A DNA stretch of 64,000 bases from Gammaproteobacteria bacterium (GTDB lineage: Bacteria; Pseudomonadota; Gammaproteobacteria; Pseudomonadales; Cellvibrionaceae). The stretch covers positions 1 to 64,000 of the forward strand of contig JAGKWO010000024.1 in assembly GCA_021151835.1 (NCBI GenBank), read 5' to 3'. Under the pieces are notes generated by a model that worked only from the letters and a program-made list of their open reading frames with translations, had not been told where the DNA came from and made no database searches. The translations under genes were made by a program, and so were the position numbers. Each line of letters begins with the position of its first letter. Position 1 is the first letter of the stretch. Shown here one piece after another: positions 15,698-24,044 of the stretch.

Positions 15698-16199
15698 TTT
15701 TTATATTGCTCTTGTTGTCGTTTTCTTTTTTGTTTTAGTTTATTTCTTTTTAAAGAAATCTCCCAAAGAAAATCCCTTTAATATTAATGGCAGTCTGCTT
15801 TGGATTGATAGAGGAAGATCAACAAAGCCGTTTTATAACAATGCCTTTGCCGTTTTTGGTAAACCTGATTATTTGTATAAAACAAATACCGGTGTAACTG
15901 CCGTCGAGTTTAAAAGTCGCTATGGGGCTATTTTTGAGAGTGATATCGTTCAATCAAAGGCTGCTGCCTTAGCCGCACGTGGTAGTGGTTACAAGGTCGA
16001 TACCGTTGTAGTTAAGACCAGTACACAAATGAAAAGTATTTCACTCCCCCATTCAGACAAAGAGCTTTTCGATCAGATTTCACAATTTGTTGCTATAGCG
16101 CAAAACGCTAAAGCTGGAATTTCAATTCCGGGATCGCCTTCTTATGGGAAGTGTAAAGGTTGCGCTTATCGTGGTCGGTGTAAGTATGTCTCACGATAG
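15690..16199 (+). CDS. Membrane-anchored Cas4-like nuclease, catalytic/Fe-S part
   Basis: The start at 15690 follows AAGGA and overlaps the previous gene by 8 bp. The 169-aa protein begins with one membrane segment (residues 4-21), then a nuclease core: GKPDYLY (Asp60), AVEFKSR (Glu73, Lys75), a following DIVQSKAAAL helix, and a C-terminal KCKGCAYRGRC cluster (Cys155, Cys158, Cys164). These match motifs II, III, the Q-helix and the last three cluster cysteines of Cas4-family nucleases. The motif I His helix and first Cys are missing here but present in the preceding protein. The two products may assemble one active enzyme at the membrane. Confidence 0.7.
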   Translation: MNNFYIALVVVFFFVLVYFFLKKSPKENPFNINGSLLWIDRGRSTKPFYNNAFAVFGKPDYLYKTNTGVTAVEFKSRYGAIFESDIVQSKAAALAARGSGYKVDTVVVKTSTQMKSISLPHSDKELFDQISQFVAIAQNAKAGISIPGSPSYGKCKGCAYRGRCKYVSR

Positions 16200-16449
16200 C
16201 TTCAAAGATTGGCCACAGGTATGTGAGGTAGGAACATTTTTACCCACCATATCCGTTTCAAGGTTATTGCCTGATCAGAAGCGCTTGCTTTGGGAGCACC
16301 TTAAGACGTTTCACCCAGATAAGGCTAAAAGTATTGCTTTGATCATGAGTGATGAATTAGCACTTTCGATTATTGAGACTTTTGGTGCTGACCTGGTAAT
16401 TGAAGAACAATATGTTCCGCTTGAATTGCGATGGTTGCTAGCTAGATAA
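16186..16449 (+). CDS. Small hypothetical protein (87 aa), end of cargo operon
   Basis: The proposed start (ATG at 16186) overlaps the Cas4-like gene by 14 bp; the frame could begin earlier at 16144. The product is soluble, with helical stretches (DQKRLLWEHLKTFHPDKAKSIALIMSDELALSIIETFG) and a C-terminal VPLELRWLLAR. No family is recognised. Overlap with the previous gene indicates co-translation. It converges on the response-regulator gene with no gap, so termination must occur within or beyond that gene. Confidence 0.6.
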   Translation: MSHDSFKDWPQVCEVGTFLPTISVSRLLPDQKRLLWEHLKTFHPDKAKSIALIMSDELALSIIETFGADLVIEEQYVPLELRWLLAR

Positions 16450-16830
16450 CTACGTCTGCATCTTAAATATACTTAATTTTTCCTCCCAGTTATCAAGCAG
16501 GTATGGCAGCACATCTGTGTGTAGTAGTGGTTTCAAATAGAATTGCGTTGCACCAGCATTGAGTGCGGTTGATCTATTCTTATCGCTAGCTGACATAGCT
16601 ATTATCGTCTGGGTTTTTTTGAGTTTTCTGATTTCCGTTATTACCTCTTCCCCTGATACAAAAGGCATTTCCATATCAGTTATCACCACATCTGGATTTA
16701 TCTCTTTGTATTTGAGGAGCCCATTTTCACCCCCAACGGCCTCGTGGATTTCACATCCAGTCGAATTTAGAAGCATTGCCAAAGAGCGAATTATCATGCT
16801 GTTGTCATCAATGATAAGAATTTTCTTCAT
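16450..16830 (-). CDS. CheY-like single-domain response regulator
   Basis: The 126-aa product is a receiver domain alone: acidic pair Asp8-Asp9, phosphoacceptor Asp52 (VVITDMEMP), Ser80 and Lys100 (FYLKPL). There is no output domain. No histidine kinase is encoded nearby, the only one in the window being at 61-63 kb, so its partner is unknown. It follows the 87-aa gene by 9 bp, suggesting a shared transcript. Chromosomal chemotaxis or phosphorelay proteins could be its targets. Confidence 0.9.
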   Translation of the reverse strand: MKKILIIDDNSMIIRSLAMLLNSTGCEIHEAVGGENGLLKYKEINPDVVITDMEMPFVSGEEVITEIRKLKKTQTIIAMSASDKNRSTALNAGATQFYLKPLLHTDVLPYLLDNWEEKLSIFKMQT

Positions 16831-16839
16831 ATGGTCGGC

Positions 16840-17103
16840 CTAATGGGGTTGGCTTACAGGATTGCTTTTTGTATTAACTAGAACACTGTCATACTGGCGT
16901 CTTAGTTCTGTATTCAGGTTTGCAATCAACATATCAAATGTTTCGTAGGTTAGACCGCCCCCTACGATTTCTTCCAGGTGTTGTAAGTCGATCCTGTAAC
17001 CAAGATCGACGTTTTTTTCTGCGCATTCCATTAACATAAACACCAATTCAGACATGTGCTCATTCTTCTTGCTTGCTTCGAAGATTAATGGCCTGGCTAT
17101 CAT
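16840..17103 (-). CDS. Hypothetical protein (87 aa) co-transcribed with the receiver
   Basis: The ATG follows AAGGA. The product is helical (MSELVFMLMECAEKNVDLGYRIDLQHLEEIVGGGLTYETFDMLIANLNTELRRQYDSVL) without signal or membrane segments. I recognise no family. Its position directly before the single-domain response regulator suggests a signalling partner, but there is no conserved His motif that would make it an obvious phosphotransfer domain. Confidence 0.65.
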   Translation of the reverse strand: MIARPLIFEASKKNEHMSELVFMLMECAEKNVDLGYRIDLQHLEEIVGGGLTYETFDMLIANLNTELRRQYDSVLVNTKSNPVSQPH

Positions 17104-17129
17104 TTTTTTTCCTTGTATGCCTTAGCAGA

Positions 17130-17759
17130 TTAATTAAGGTTGATTGGTACCGCTTTTGTAAGACAAAGATCTGGTTTTTCTTTGATACAGTTTTTAATAA
17201 TTATGTTTGTTGTAACAGGTATCTGAGTCAAAAACATTGTTGTATCAACTTCAAGATCCTTTATTCCGTACTGTTTGTTTAGCGGAATGCTTGTGCAGGA
17301 AAACTTATTCAGATTGTCTTTCGCATACACACACTGAAACGATGCATTGTCTGTGCATGAATATTCTGAGCTTGCAGGAATAGCGCATTTTATTTCAAAT
17401 AATTTTACATCGATGTCTTCCTGAATCGAATCATCTGCACTCAGGTAAACTTTAGAATCGTAGGTATATTTTTCACCAGCCTCGATGCTACTTCCATCAC
17501 TGTAGAACAGGTCGGCATCCCAGACTATGCTGATCGCGTCACCGGGATAAAACCAATTATCCTGGGTGGTATCCGTTGACTTTAAATTAAATGCACGAGG
17601 CTGGAGGGGGGCATCTGCAAAGCTGAACGTGAGGGTTTTACTTTGCGCTGAACTACTACTTGGGTGGCTTGTGTTTGGTGTGGCTTTAGCACCCCCTCCT
17701 CCTCCACAGGCGGTTAACGAGGCCAGCATTACTGAAACTATAAGCATTCTAATTTTCAT
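17130..17759 (-). CDS. Predicted lipoprotein (209 aa)
   Basis: A signal peptide with lipobox LTAC (Cys18) is followed by a run of glycines and a Ser-rich linker, a typical outer-membrane lipoprotein start. The body is beta-rich with six cysteines (CAIPASSEYSC, CVYAKDNLNKFSC, IIKNC, CL) that could form disulfides in the periplasm or at the surface. The ATG follows TAGGAAA. No family is known to me. It may be the first gene of a unit with the 87-aa protein and the receiver (26-bp gap). Confidence 0.75.
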   Translation of the reverse strand: MKIRMLIVSVMLASLTACGGGGGAKATPNTSHPSSSSAQSKTLTFSFADAPLQPRAFNLKSTDTTQDNWFYPGDAISIVWDADLFYSDGSSIEAGEKYTYDSKVYLSADDSIQEDIDVKLFEIKCAIPASSEYSCTDNASFQCVYAKDNLNKFSCTSIPLNKQYGIKDLEVDTTMFLTQIPVTTNIIIKNCIKEKPDLCLTKAVPINLN

Positions 17760-17865
17760 ATTTTCCTACCATTAGTAAAAAATATGCATATTAAGAAGCT
17801 TTGTTTCTTGAAACCTCAGTTAATGGGTATGCAATGCCTAACCTATTTTTATGCGCCAAGTTCCG

Positions 17866-19119
17866 CTATTGGTTTGCGATCCAGCGAGAAGCCTTCTCCA
17901 GGTTGTTATTGATTATCTTTGATAGGATCTGAAGATCCCCAGCATCCACGCCAGCAGTTTCGAAATGTGCATGCCAGCCAGATAACTTGCTTATCAATTC
18001 GCGGGTAATCGTTAGTGCCTCGCCTGTGTGTATGCCGAAGTCTGGGGCTGCCGATACTGCGTTCTCGATTGAACTCTCCCGTCCCAAAACCCCTACACCC
18101 ATACTTTGCTCACCTTGGCTTCCTACAATGGGAAGAACATCATAGGCGGGGGATAGTCTCCATTGTCCAGTAGAGACATTGAAAATCATTGCATGATTTC
18201 TTGCGTGGTCGTCAGTGCCTCCAATCAAGATTGAGTAAACCATTCTTTTGAACAGCTCTATACAGTCAGAGTTTGGCTGGGCCGATATTTTCCGAAGGAT
18301 TCGAGCAAGTGCGATATAACCCGCTGGGTCAGCTCGGCTGTCATCGTATATGCGCAATCTGTCCACGTTGAAGAGAGCGTTGGCCGATATAAAGTGGATG
18401 CCGGTATTCTTCTCTTTGTCAAAACGCTTAATTAGATAGCAGTATTTGCCGTTTGAGATTCGTTTTAGTCTGACCTCGGGAACATTAACTCCTGTAGCAG
18501 CTAACAGGCTCATTGATGCGTATTCAACTTTTGGATATGAAATCACATCATCCCCACGGGAAAACTTTACTAACCAAGCATATCCCTCTTCGTCGGTAAG
18601 CGTTATTTTGGGTCTTGCCCCTCCCATTGATGATCCAGGCTCTACAAGTCTTAATTCCTCCTTGCTCAGTGCCGAGTTCTCCGCGATGTGCTCTACAGCT
18701 TCCGAAAGGGCGTCCAGTAATTCGATATTTGGTAGCGGTTTTGGTTTTTTTGGTCTTGTCTGCGAGAGACTGAATTCTATTGATCCAACACCGGTACCGC
18801 TTAGCCTGATTAATTTCTCCAGCTCATTTTTTGGGCTGGACTCATGAGCCATTAACTGAACCCTCTCCCCCCATGCGTCTGGGGCAGCATCCAGCAGAAC
18901 CCCAAAAACTCGCTTTCTGTTAGTTGTTGTGTAGGTTTTTAGCGATAGTGGTAGGTTTACAGGATCGAGAGCGTAGGCCCACGGTTGGTGGTACCACGAA
19001 TCTGAATATTGAAATTCACCTCCTCTGGGAGAGATTTTCATCGTACCTACCAGGCATGGCTGTCCGCTTGGGTTGCAGGCGAACACATAGGCTTGTTTGT
19101 ATTCTTTGGCTGTACTCAC
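17866..19119 (-). CDS. hipA: HipA-type serine/threonine kinase toxin
   Basis: The 417-aa product is a full-length HipA-family kinase. The N-terminal Couple_hipA part (YTTTNRKRVFGVLLDAAPDAWGERV) precedes the kinase core: GSSMGGARPKITL (Gly-rich ATP loop), LVKFSRGDD (ATP-anchoring Lys), CYLIKRFD, GGTDDHARNHAMI (catalytic Asp and Asn), and AYDVLP. HipA kinases phosphorylate tRNA synthetases or related targets and induce dormancy; the antitoxin here is the overlapping upstream hipB. The pair probably acts as a plasmid-addiction module. Confidence 0.93.
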   Translation of the reverse strand: MSTAKEYKQAYVFACNPSGQPCLVGTMKISPRGGEFQYSDSWYHQPWAYALDPVNLPLSLKTYTTTNRKRVFGVLLDAAPDAWGERVQLMAHESSPKNELEKLIRLSGTGVGSIEFSLSQTRPKKPKPLPNIELLDALSEAVEHIAENSALSKEELRLVEPGSSMGGARPKITLTDEEGYAWLVKFSRGDDVISYPKVEYASMSLLAATGVNVPEVRLKRISNGKYCYLIKRFDKEKNTGIHFISANALFNVDRLRIYDDSRADPAGYIALARILRKISAQPNSDCIELFKRMVYSILIGGTDDHARNHAMIFNVSTGQWRLSPAYDVLPIVGSQGEQSMGVGVLGRESSIENAVSAAPDFGIHTGEALTITRELISKLSGWHAHFETAGVDAGDLQILSKIINNNLEKASRWIANQ

Positions 19120-19433
19120 TTTCTAACCCTCCCTATTAGTGCCCGCCTATACCCCTCTTCATCGGTATGAGGAGAGGCCACCAGCGCTATCTGGTTCGCC
19201 ATATTCATCAAATCAAGGACCTTTAAGTAGTTTTCGAGGCTAACTTTGACGCTGCCTGATTCAATGGCATGAATGGTCGGAATCGATAAAATCAACCTTT
19301 CTGCCATTTCTTGCTGACTCCAGCCCCGAGCAACCCTTGCTTGGCGAAGGTTTGCTCCCAAGGAGCTCGCAAAAGCAAGGACTTCGGAGGGCAAAGAAGG
19401 TTTTCCATTGCTTATAGAGGCTTTCTCTCTCAT
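19116..19433 (-). CDS. hipB: HipB-type XRE antitoxin
   Basis: The 105-aa product has an XRE helix-turn-helix (LGANLRQARVARGWSQQEMAERLILSIPTIHAIESGSVKVSLENYLKVLDLM, about residues 29-80). It overlaps hipA by 4 bp (ATGA), the usual coupled order antitoxin-toxin. HipB proteins neutralise HipA and repress their own promoter. A nested inverted repeat 40 bp upstream is a likely operator. Confidence 0.92.
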   Translation of the reverse strand: MREKASISNGKPSLPSEVLAFASSLGANLRQARVARGWSQQEMAERLILSIPTIHAIESGSVKVSLENYLKVLDLMNMANQIALVASPHTDEEGYRRALIGRVRK

Positions 19434-19473
19434 AGCTATAACCTATAATCTAAACACCTATTAAATATAAATC

Positions 19474-19506
19474 ATAGTTTGCTTATAAGCCATATATACA
19501 AACTAT
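19474..19506. promoter_or_regulatory. Candidate HipB operator
   Basis: ATAGTTTG (19474-19481) and CAAACTAT (19499-19506) form an inverted repeat, with a perfect 10-bp palindrome GCTTATAAGC at 19481-19490 between them. It lies about 40 bp upstream of hipB, where autoregulatory sites of this family are found. Confidence 0.55.
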
Positions 19507-19524
19507 ATTTTGTATTTATTTTGA

Positions 19525-21189
19525 TTACGCGACCCAACCTAGTAATAATGGAACGCTAGCTGACTCAAGCTTGAAATTGCACTCAAAGGCAGCTGAGGCC
19601 TGATTAAACGTGATGTCCAGCTCATCGGCGGCCTCTTTGGGCGATCTTATCCAACCCTTGAGCCGCCCAAATTCAACGTTTAACCGGCAAATGAAGTCTG
19701 GGTTGAACTTAATGTGAAGGTTTCCATTTTTAAAGGCTCGCGCTTCAAAAAGGGGTTCCTGGTGGCCAGTAATAGGTGACCTAAATGTGAATGTTTTGGC
19801 GCTGCGAGATTCCCAATCGAACTGGTTGGCAGGTGTGAACCCGTAGGTATCAAATCCAAGGTTATAGGCTATTGTGCAAATATCGTTAAGCAGGTTTGCT
19901 GCGCTTTTTGAAAGGCTGGCTTCATTTGAAAAATTATAAGTCAGGCCTCCCACACGCTCCAAAACAACACGGTAGTCCAGCTTGTAATTTTTAAGATCAG
20001 AAGGATTCGAGTTGTACCGCCATTGCTCATCACGGAAGGTTCGTTGATTCGACTTATAAAGAATAATATTGGCTTTTTCGGTCATGCGAGTTACGAGATC
20101 GATTACCTGAGAATCAAAATAATGATTAGCATTTTTAATAACCCACATAACGATTGCATGAGCATTATCTGAGTTGAAATCTACATGGACATTTTCCAAC
20201 AGCTTATCGATAACAATCTTTCTTGAAGACGAAGCAAGTTTGTTGGTAATGGTTTCCAGGTTGTTTATTAGTTCCCGCCAATAGGCATCTTTTAAAGAGG
20301 AGATTTTCAACTTAAGTCCTTCCTTGACCGAAGATACATTCACGCCAAGCTCGCAGAGTAGAATGGGATCAATATCGCAGAACGCTCTATAGTGTTTTAT
20401 GAGAGTATCAAGGTCTCTTGTGTATAAGTCCTGAAGCGCATAAATCAAACCCTTGCTTTGAATAAGCTCACCAGAAGAAGCGATTGTTCTATTTACCTTA
20501 GAATTAAGGGATTGCTTGATTTCGTAATCCGCTTGTTCAGATGTATGGGTTTTCATCTGAAAGTTTTGATCGAACCAAAGATCGAACGGATCAACGTTTA
20601 AGTGATGCCCAGAATATCGGCCGTATGAGGTAAGCGAAACACAGATAACATCCACAATTGCCCTTGCTGATCGATCTCCATTGAGAAAATCGAATGTTCC
20701 AAGGACTCTTGTTTTCGCATTTCGTGATTCGATTGCGCTTTGAATAGATTTTGAATTCTTCCAGCGAGTAGGTATTACAAGATAAATAAACTTGCTATTA
20801 GCTTCATTAATAATTTTTACTGCCCAATCTTCAAAGCAGGAATAAGGTGGGTTTGAGAAAACCACCGACACTTTTTTATCAAGCAAGGTGTTGGCATTAA
20901 AATCAGTACCGACAATAAAGATGTCTGAAGGCATTTGCTCGATTAGGGGGATGGATTTTTCAATTGCATAGCGATCTCCTTGAGTCAACTTCTGTAAAAC
21001 TCTGCCATCACCTGCCCCACAGTCCAATATGGAAATCGTAGGTTTTTCATTTTCATTCAGGTGAAAAAGATCTCTTAAATCGGTTTCAACGACATTAAGT
21101 ATCTCATCCGTTGTCGGATACCATTCAAAATCCTGATTAGTTGACGTGACAATACTTAAAGTTTTGTTAAAAGCTCGTTTCTGATTCAT
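19525..21189 (-). CDS. DUF4942 protein with N-terminal methyltransferase-like domain
   Basis: The 554-aa product has a SAM-type N-terminal domain: ILDCGAGDGRVLQ (SAM-binding loop, about residue 45) and VVFSNPPYS (catalytic NPPY motif of N6-adenine or related methyltransferases, about residue 105). The C-terminal two-thirds fits DUF4942, common in plasmids and ICEs. The start at 21189 follows GAGG; a TTG five codons upstream is also possible. No restriction enzyme is adjacent, so an orphan DNA methyltransferase, perhaps anti-restriction, is most likely. Confidence 0.85.
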   Translation of the reverse strand: MNQKRAFNKTLSIVTSTNQDFEWYPTTDEILNVVETDLRDLFHLNENEKPTISILDCGAGDGRVLQKLTQGDRYAIEKSIPLIEQMPSDIFIVGTDFNANTLLDKKVSVVFSNPPYSCFEDWAVKIINEANSKFIYLVIPTRWKNSKSIQSAIESRNAKTRVLGTFDFLNGDRSARAIVDVICVSLTSYGRYSGHHLNVDPFDLWFDQNFQMKTHTSEQADYEIKQSLNSKVNRTIASSGELIQSKGLIYALQDLYTRDLDTLIKHYRAFCDIDPILLCELGVNVSSVKEGLKLKISSLKDAYWRELINNLETITNKLASSSRKIVIDKLLENVHVDFNSDNAHAIVMWVIKNANHYFDSQVIDLVTRMTEKANIILYKSNQRTFRDEQWRYNSNPSDLKNYKLDYRVVLERVGGLTYNFSNEASLSKSAANLLNDICTIAYNLGFDTYGFTPANQFDWESRSAKTFTFRSPITGHQEPLFEARAFKNGNLHIKFNPDFICRLNVEFGRLKGWIRSPKEAADELDITFNQASAAFECNFKLESASVPLLLGWVA

Positions 21190-21331
21190 ATTCTTTAGCC
21201 TCAAGAAGTAAATTGATGCTTCTGTTATCTCATCAAAATTAAAACTGGCAATAAAAAAGCTAAGGAATTTTATAAACGTTGCTAGTCGGCTCCTTCGTTA
21301 TAAGGTGGAAATTTACCAACGGAGGTGCATT

Positions 21332-21592
21332 ATGAAAAATATTGATTTGCAGGTGATTGAAAGAGGAAATGCGGCTGTAGTATTTGGGAAGGACACAAAA
21401 ACAATAATATTTGAATCGGGGAACATATATCGCCGATACGGTAAGTTATCGGATAGTAAAGTAAAGCTAATTGGTAATGGAAAAGCACCTGATTTTGACG
21501 AAGCAGGAGATCCGCATTTTCAACGGCGATATCAATATATAGGTGAGGTAAATATAATCAAACAAAAAAGATCATTGGTCATACAGCACTAA
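21332..21592 (+). CDS. Small hypothetical protein (86 aa)
   Basis: The ATG at 21332 has an ideal GGAGGTG site and is preferred to the upstream in-frame ATG at 21305. The product is beta-rich and basic (DLQVIERGNAAVVFGKDTKTIIFESGNIYRRYGKL...). No family is recognised. It is divergent from the methyltransferase gene and convergent with the large parB-like gene. Confidence 0.6.
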   Translation: MKNIDLQVIERGNAAVVFGKDTKTIIFESGNIYRRYGKLSDSKVKLIGNGKAPDFDEAGDPHFQRRYQYIGEVNIIKQKRSLVIQH

Positions 21593-21615
21593 TCGGCATT
21601 ATAAAAATGCACACT

Positions 21616-21642
21616 GCCCCCCCATCCGAGGAATGAGGGGGC
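21616..21642 (-). terminator. Hairpin terminator of the large ParB-like gene
   Basis: GCCCCC and GGGGGC arms form a GC-rich stem 9 bp after the stop of the 613-aa gene on the minus strand; a TTTTTAT stretch follows a few bases later. It may serve both convergent genes. Confidence 0.5.
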
Positions 21643-21650
21643 AATTCCAG

Positions 21651-23492
21651 TTATCTAAACAGGTCAGGCAACCAGCCTTTAGTTGTTGTGGATTCATCTA
21701 GTAATCTTGCCAAGTCACCTTTTTTGGCTTTTTCGTTAATGGCTAAAAAATCCTCGCAGATAGTTTCTTGTCCAATCTGTAGCAGTTGATCGCGCTTAAC
21801 ACGTGAAAAATAGTTTTCATATGTAGCAACCCAATATTCGTTCATAGAAAAATTCATTGAGTGTGTGATTGTCTTGCTTAAACTAGATGATTCCTTGTTG
21901 GGTGATGCCGACATACATCTTGCAATGCAAAATGTCATAATTTTTGTTTTGTCTTCAATAGAAAGTGCTCTAAAGGCTATGAATTGATCTCCTTGAGATT
22001 CGTATGCAGCCCAACTTGTATTCACTTGGGTTTCGTAGTCATCAATTAATTTTGCAGCTTTGGTCTCATTAATGTTAATCGCTTGAAAGTGTTGTGGTCT
22101 GATTGACAAATCAAGGATGCTACGGTTAAGCCCCTCAACATTAAGAATTGAACATGCCATACTAAATACCATTAGGTCATAGGCAAGATCAGGATGATTG
22201 AGAAGTTCCGCTTGTGCCGACTGTGCGTGATAGGTTTTAAGGTCCATTATAAGAGCACTAGATTCACAATTGGTTTGTTCGGGTGCCTCTAACTCTCCAC
22301 CGGTGTTAGAAGATGATCGGGTTTTATCGAGATCCTCTTTTTTTACAAGACCACGGAGAATCAATAGCTTTCCTTCATAGTTGAACGTAACGATACATCC
22401 AGACTGTGATTTCTGCTCTTTGGTGAAAGCACGAAAGTTTTCTTTTTCAATTAGTAGTTCATCGCGGCGTTGATCAAGTTGGTCAAACTGATCCTGATGC
22501 TGGTCGTTCCAATCATCGCCATCTAGCTCCTCCAATTCTTTTAGCTTTACTTCAATTTCTGCGAGTTCAGACAATAACTTTTTAGGAACCTTATCGTATT
22601 CAGCCTGAAGCTTAATTAATGAATGCGAGACTCTATGCCCCTCTTTGGACGTTTCTATCCATTTCCAACCCTCTTGAGCAAGGGTAGAAGCCTCAGCATT
22701 AAGTTTTTCCTGAACCAGTTCTGAAAGAAGTTTCATGTCAAGGCAGTAGCTTTTATTTTGGAAAAGATCTGTAGAAACGGCTCCACCTGCTTGTCTGTAG
22801 GTTTTCAAACCAACAAACTTAACCTCTTCATCATCATCCGAAATTGATTCCTTTAAAAGATAGGTGCGAATCGCGTGAGGATACATATTGGAGCGATTCA
22901 AATCCTTCCAGCAAGATAGCTGTTTTTCATGGTTTTCAGTTACTGAAAACGCCATGACGCATTCTAAGGACATTTTTCCATCTCGAAACTGAGCAATCAA
23001 ATCGGGTGCTACAGATGCCAGCTTTAAAAGCTTTTTTACATTGTTAGTTGAAGTTCCAAATTCAGAGGCAATTTGTTTTTCGCTTTTCCCTTGATCAGAG
23101 AGTTTTTGATATGCAAGAAACTCGTCAGCGGGATGCATGCTCGCTTTAATATTTTCACTCAGAGAAACCGCTGTAGCTACAGATCTTGCTTTCACTTTGC
23201 AAAACACTTGATATGTATCGGGGATGTCCCCTTGTTGATTCAGAATAGTTAATGCCGCGAAACGCCGACCACCCGCAATAACTTCAAACTTCCCTAATTT
23301 CTCTGACGATTCAATAACTACGAGGTTTTGCAATAGGCCTTGTGTTTTTAAACTGGCGAGTAACTTCTTATCATCTTCTTTAGTGGTAGAAACTACGCGG
23401 ACGTTTTCAGGTGAAATAAAGAGGTCGGTTAATTGAATAAAACGGATTTCATCAACAGAATCTTTGATGTGGATTGTTGTTGCTGCGTTCAT
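21651..23492 (-). CDS. Large ParB/RepB/Spo0J-family protein (613 aa)
   Basis: The N-terminal ~190 residues are ParB-like: FIQLTDLFISPENVRV, SLKTQGLLQNLVVI, FEVIAGGRRFAALTIL (GGRR box, about residue 75), then a helix-turn-helix (SDQGKSEKQIASEFGTSTNNVKKLLKLASVAP). The GGRR box is the CTP-binding motif of ParB. The remaining ~400 residues include a coiled coil (~305-350) and are unfamiliar; total length is twice that of a normal ParB. No ParA is beside it, and the proper parAB pair lies 28 kb away, so this is more likely a regulatory or DNA-organising relative such as those in ICEs. Confidence 0.85.
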   Translation of the reverse strand: MNAATTIHIKDSVDEIRFIQLTDLFISPENVRVVSTTKEDDKKLLASLKTQGLLQNLVVIESSEKLGKFEVIAGGRRFAALTILNQQGDIPDTYQVFCKVKARSVATAVSLSENIKASMHPADEFLAYQKLSDQGKSEKQIASEFGTSTNNVKKLLKLASVAPDLIAQFRDGKMSLECVMAFSVTENHEKQLSCWKDLNRSNMYPHAIRTYLLKESISDDDEEVKFVGLKTYRQAGGAVSTDLFQNKSYCLDMKLLSELVQEKLNAEASTLAQEGWKWIETSKEGHRVSHSLIKLQAEYDKVPKKLLSELAEIEVKLKELEELDGDDWNDQHQDQFDQLDQRRDELLIEKENFRAFTKEQKSQSGCIVTFNYEGKLLILRGLVKKEDLDKTRSSSNTGGELEAPEQTNCESSALIMDLKTYHAQSAQAELLNHPDLAYDLMVFSMACSILNVEGLNRSILDLSIRPQHFQAININETKAAKLIDDYETQVNTSWAAYESQGDQFIAFRALSIEDKTKIMTFCIARCMSASPNKESSSLSKTITHSMNFSMNEYWVATYENYFSRVKRDQLLQIGQETICEDFLAINEKAKKGDLARLLDESTTTKGWLPDLFR

Positions 23493-23723
23493 TGGATAGC
23501 TCCATGTAAGGATTAACTAATGGTGATTCGGCCATTGGCCTTAACTTCACTATCTCAGGAAAATTTAAACTGGCAACTAACGATAATAAATGAATTGCAT
23601 GAAGTTATAAGCAGGTTTCATGTCCGTCTTGGACGCAACGATTTTTGTGTATTTGTATTGCGAGTTCATTTTAGTATGAGATTAATCATTGGTTCGATGA
23701 ATATTCTTACCAAGGAAATAATC
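23493..23723. promoter_or_regulatory. Divergent spacer between parB-like gene and small-gene cluster
   Basis: A reading frame can be extended upstream to 23520 but its composition looks non-coding. The region carries the 33-bp element at 23656-23688 that recurs before another small gene. Confidence 0.4.
23656..23688 (+). promoter_or_regulatory. Promoter-like element, copy 1
   Basis: This 33-bp stretch (core TTGCGAGTT, ATTTT, TATGAGAT) matches 25596-25628 at 26 positions. Each copy is 29-35 bp upstream of a plus-strand start codon. Confidence 0.5.
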
Positions 23724-24044
23724 ATGAAAAGCATATGCCTAAAGAGATTTGATGTGAGCAAACCTGGTTCATTTATTTCAAATTATTCCCACATGATCAA
23801 TTCAGTTAAGCTAACCAGTAGAAAGGCTTTGATATCTACTACCGCGAGGCTAGTAAGAGCATTGAAGGAAGCGGAATATCAATTATTTCTGGTTAGCAAA
23901 GAGAAGCCATCGTCTGTGATGGACTGGCTTAAAAAGAGAAGAATAATTCGAATCCTGCGGGAAGGTGTTAAGAGGAAACAACAAAACCTGTATGAATGGG
24001 TGCGCAAGTCTATTTCCTTTTATTCTGCAAAGGAGATCGTATGA
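23724..24044 (+). CDS. Basic helical hypothetical protein (106 aa)
   Basis: The start is set at 23724, which follows AAGGAAAT; the frame opens earlier but without coding character. The product is strongly basic and helical (KLTSRKALISTTARLVRALKEAEYQLFLVSKEK...KKRRIIRILREGVKRKQQNLYEWVRK), which could bind nucleic acid. No family is recognised. Its stop overlaps the next start (ATGA). Confidence 0.6.
   Translation: MKSICLKRFDVSKPGSFISNYSHMINSVKLTSRKALISTTARLVRALKEAEYQLFLVSKEKPSSVMDWLKKRRIIRILREGVKRKQQNLYEWVRKSISFYSAKEIV

Noticed and set aside
15690..16199. CRISPR-linked Cas4
   Set aside because: No cas1, cas2 or repeat array is seen anywhere in the window; the protein is only Cas4-like in its nuclease motifs.
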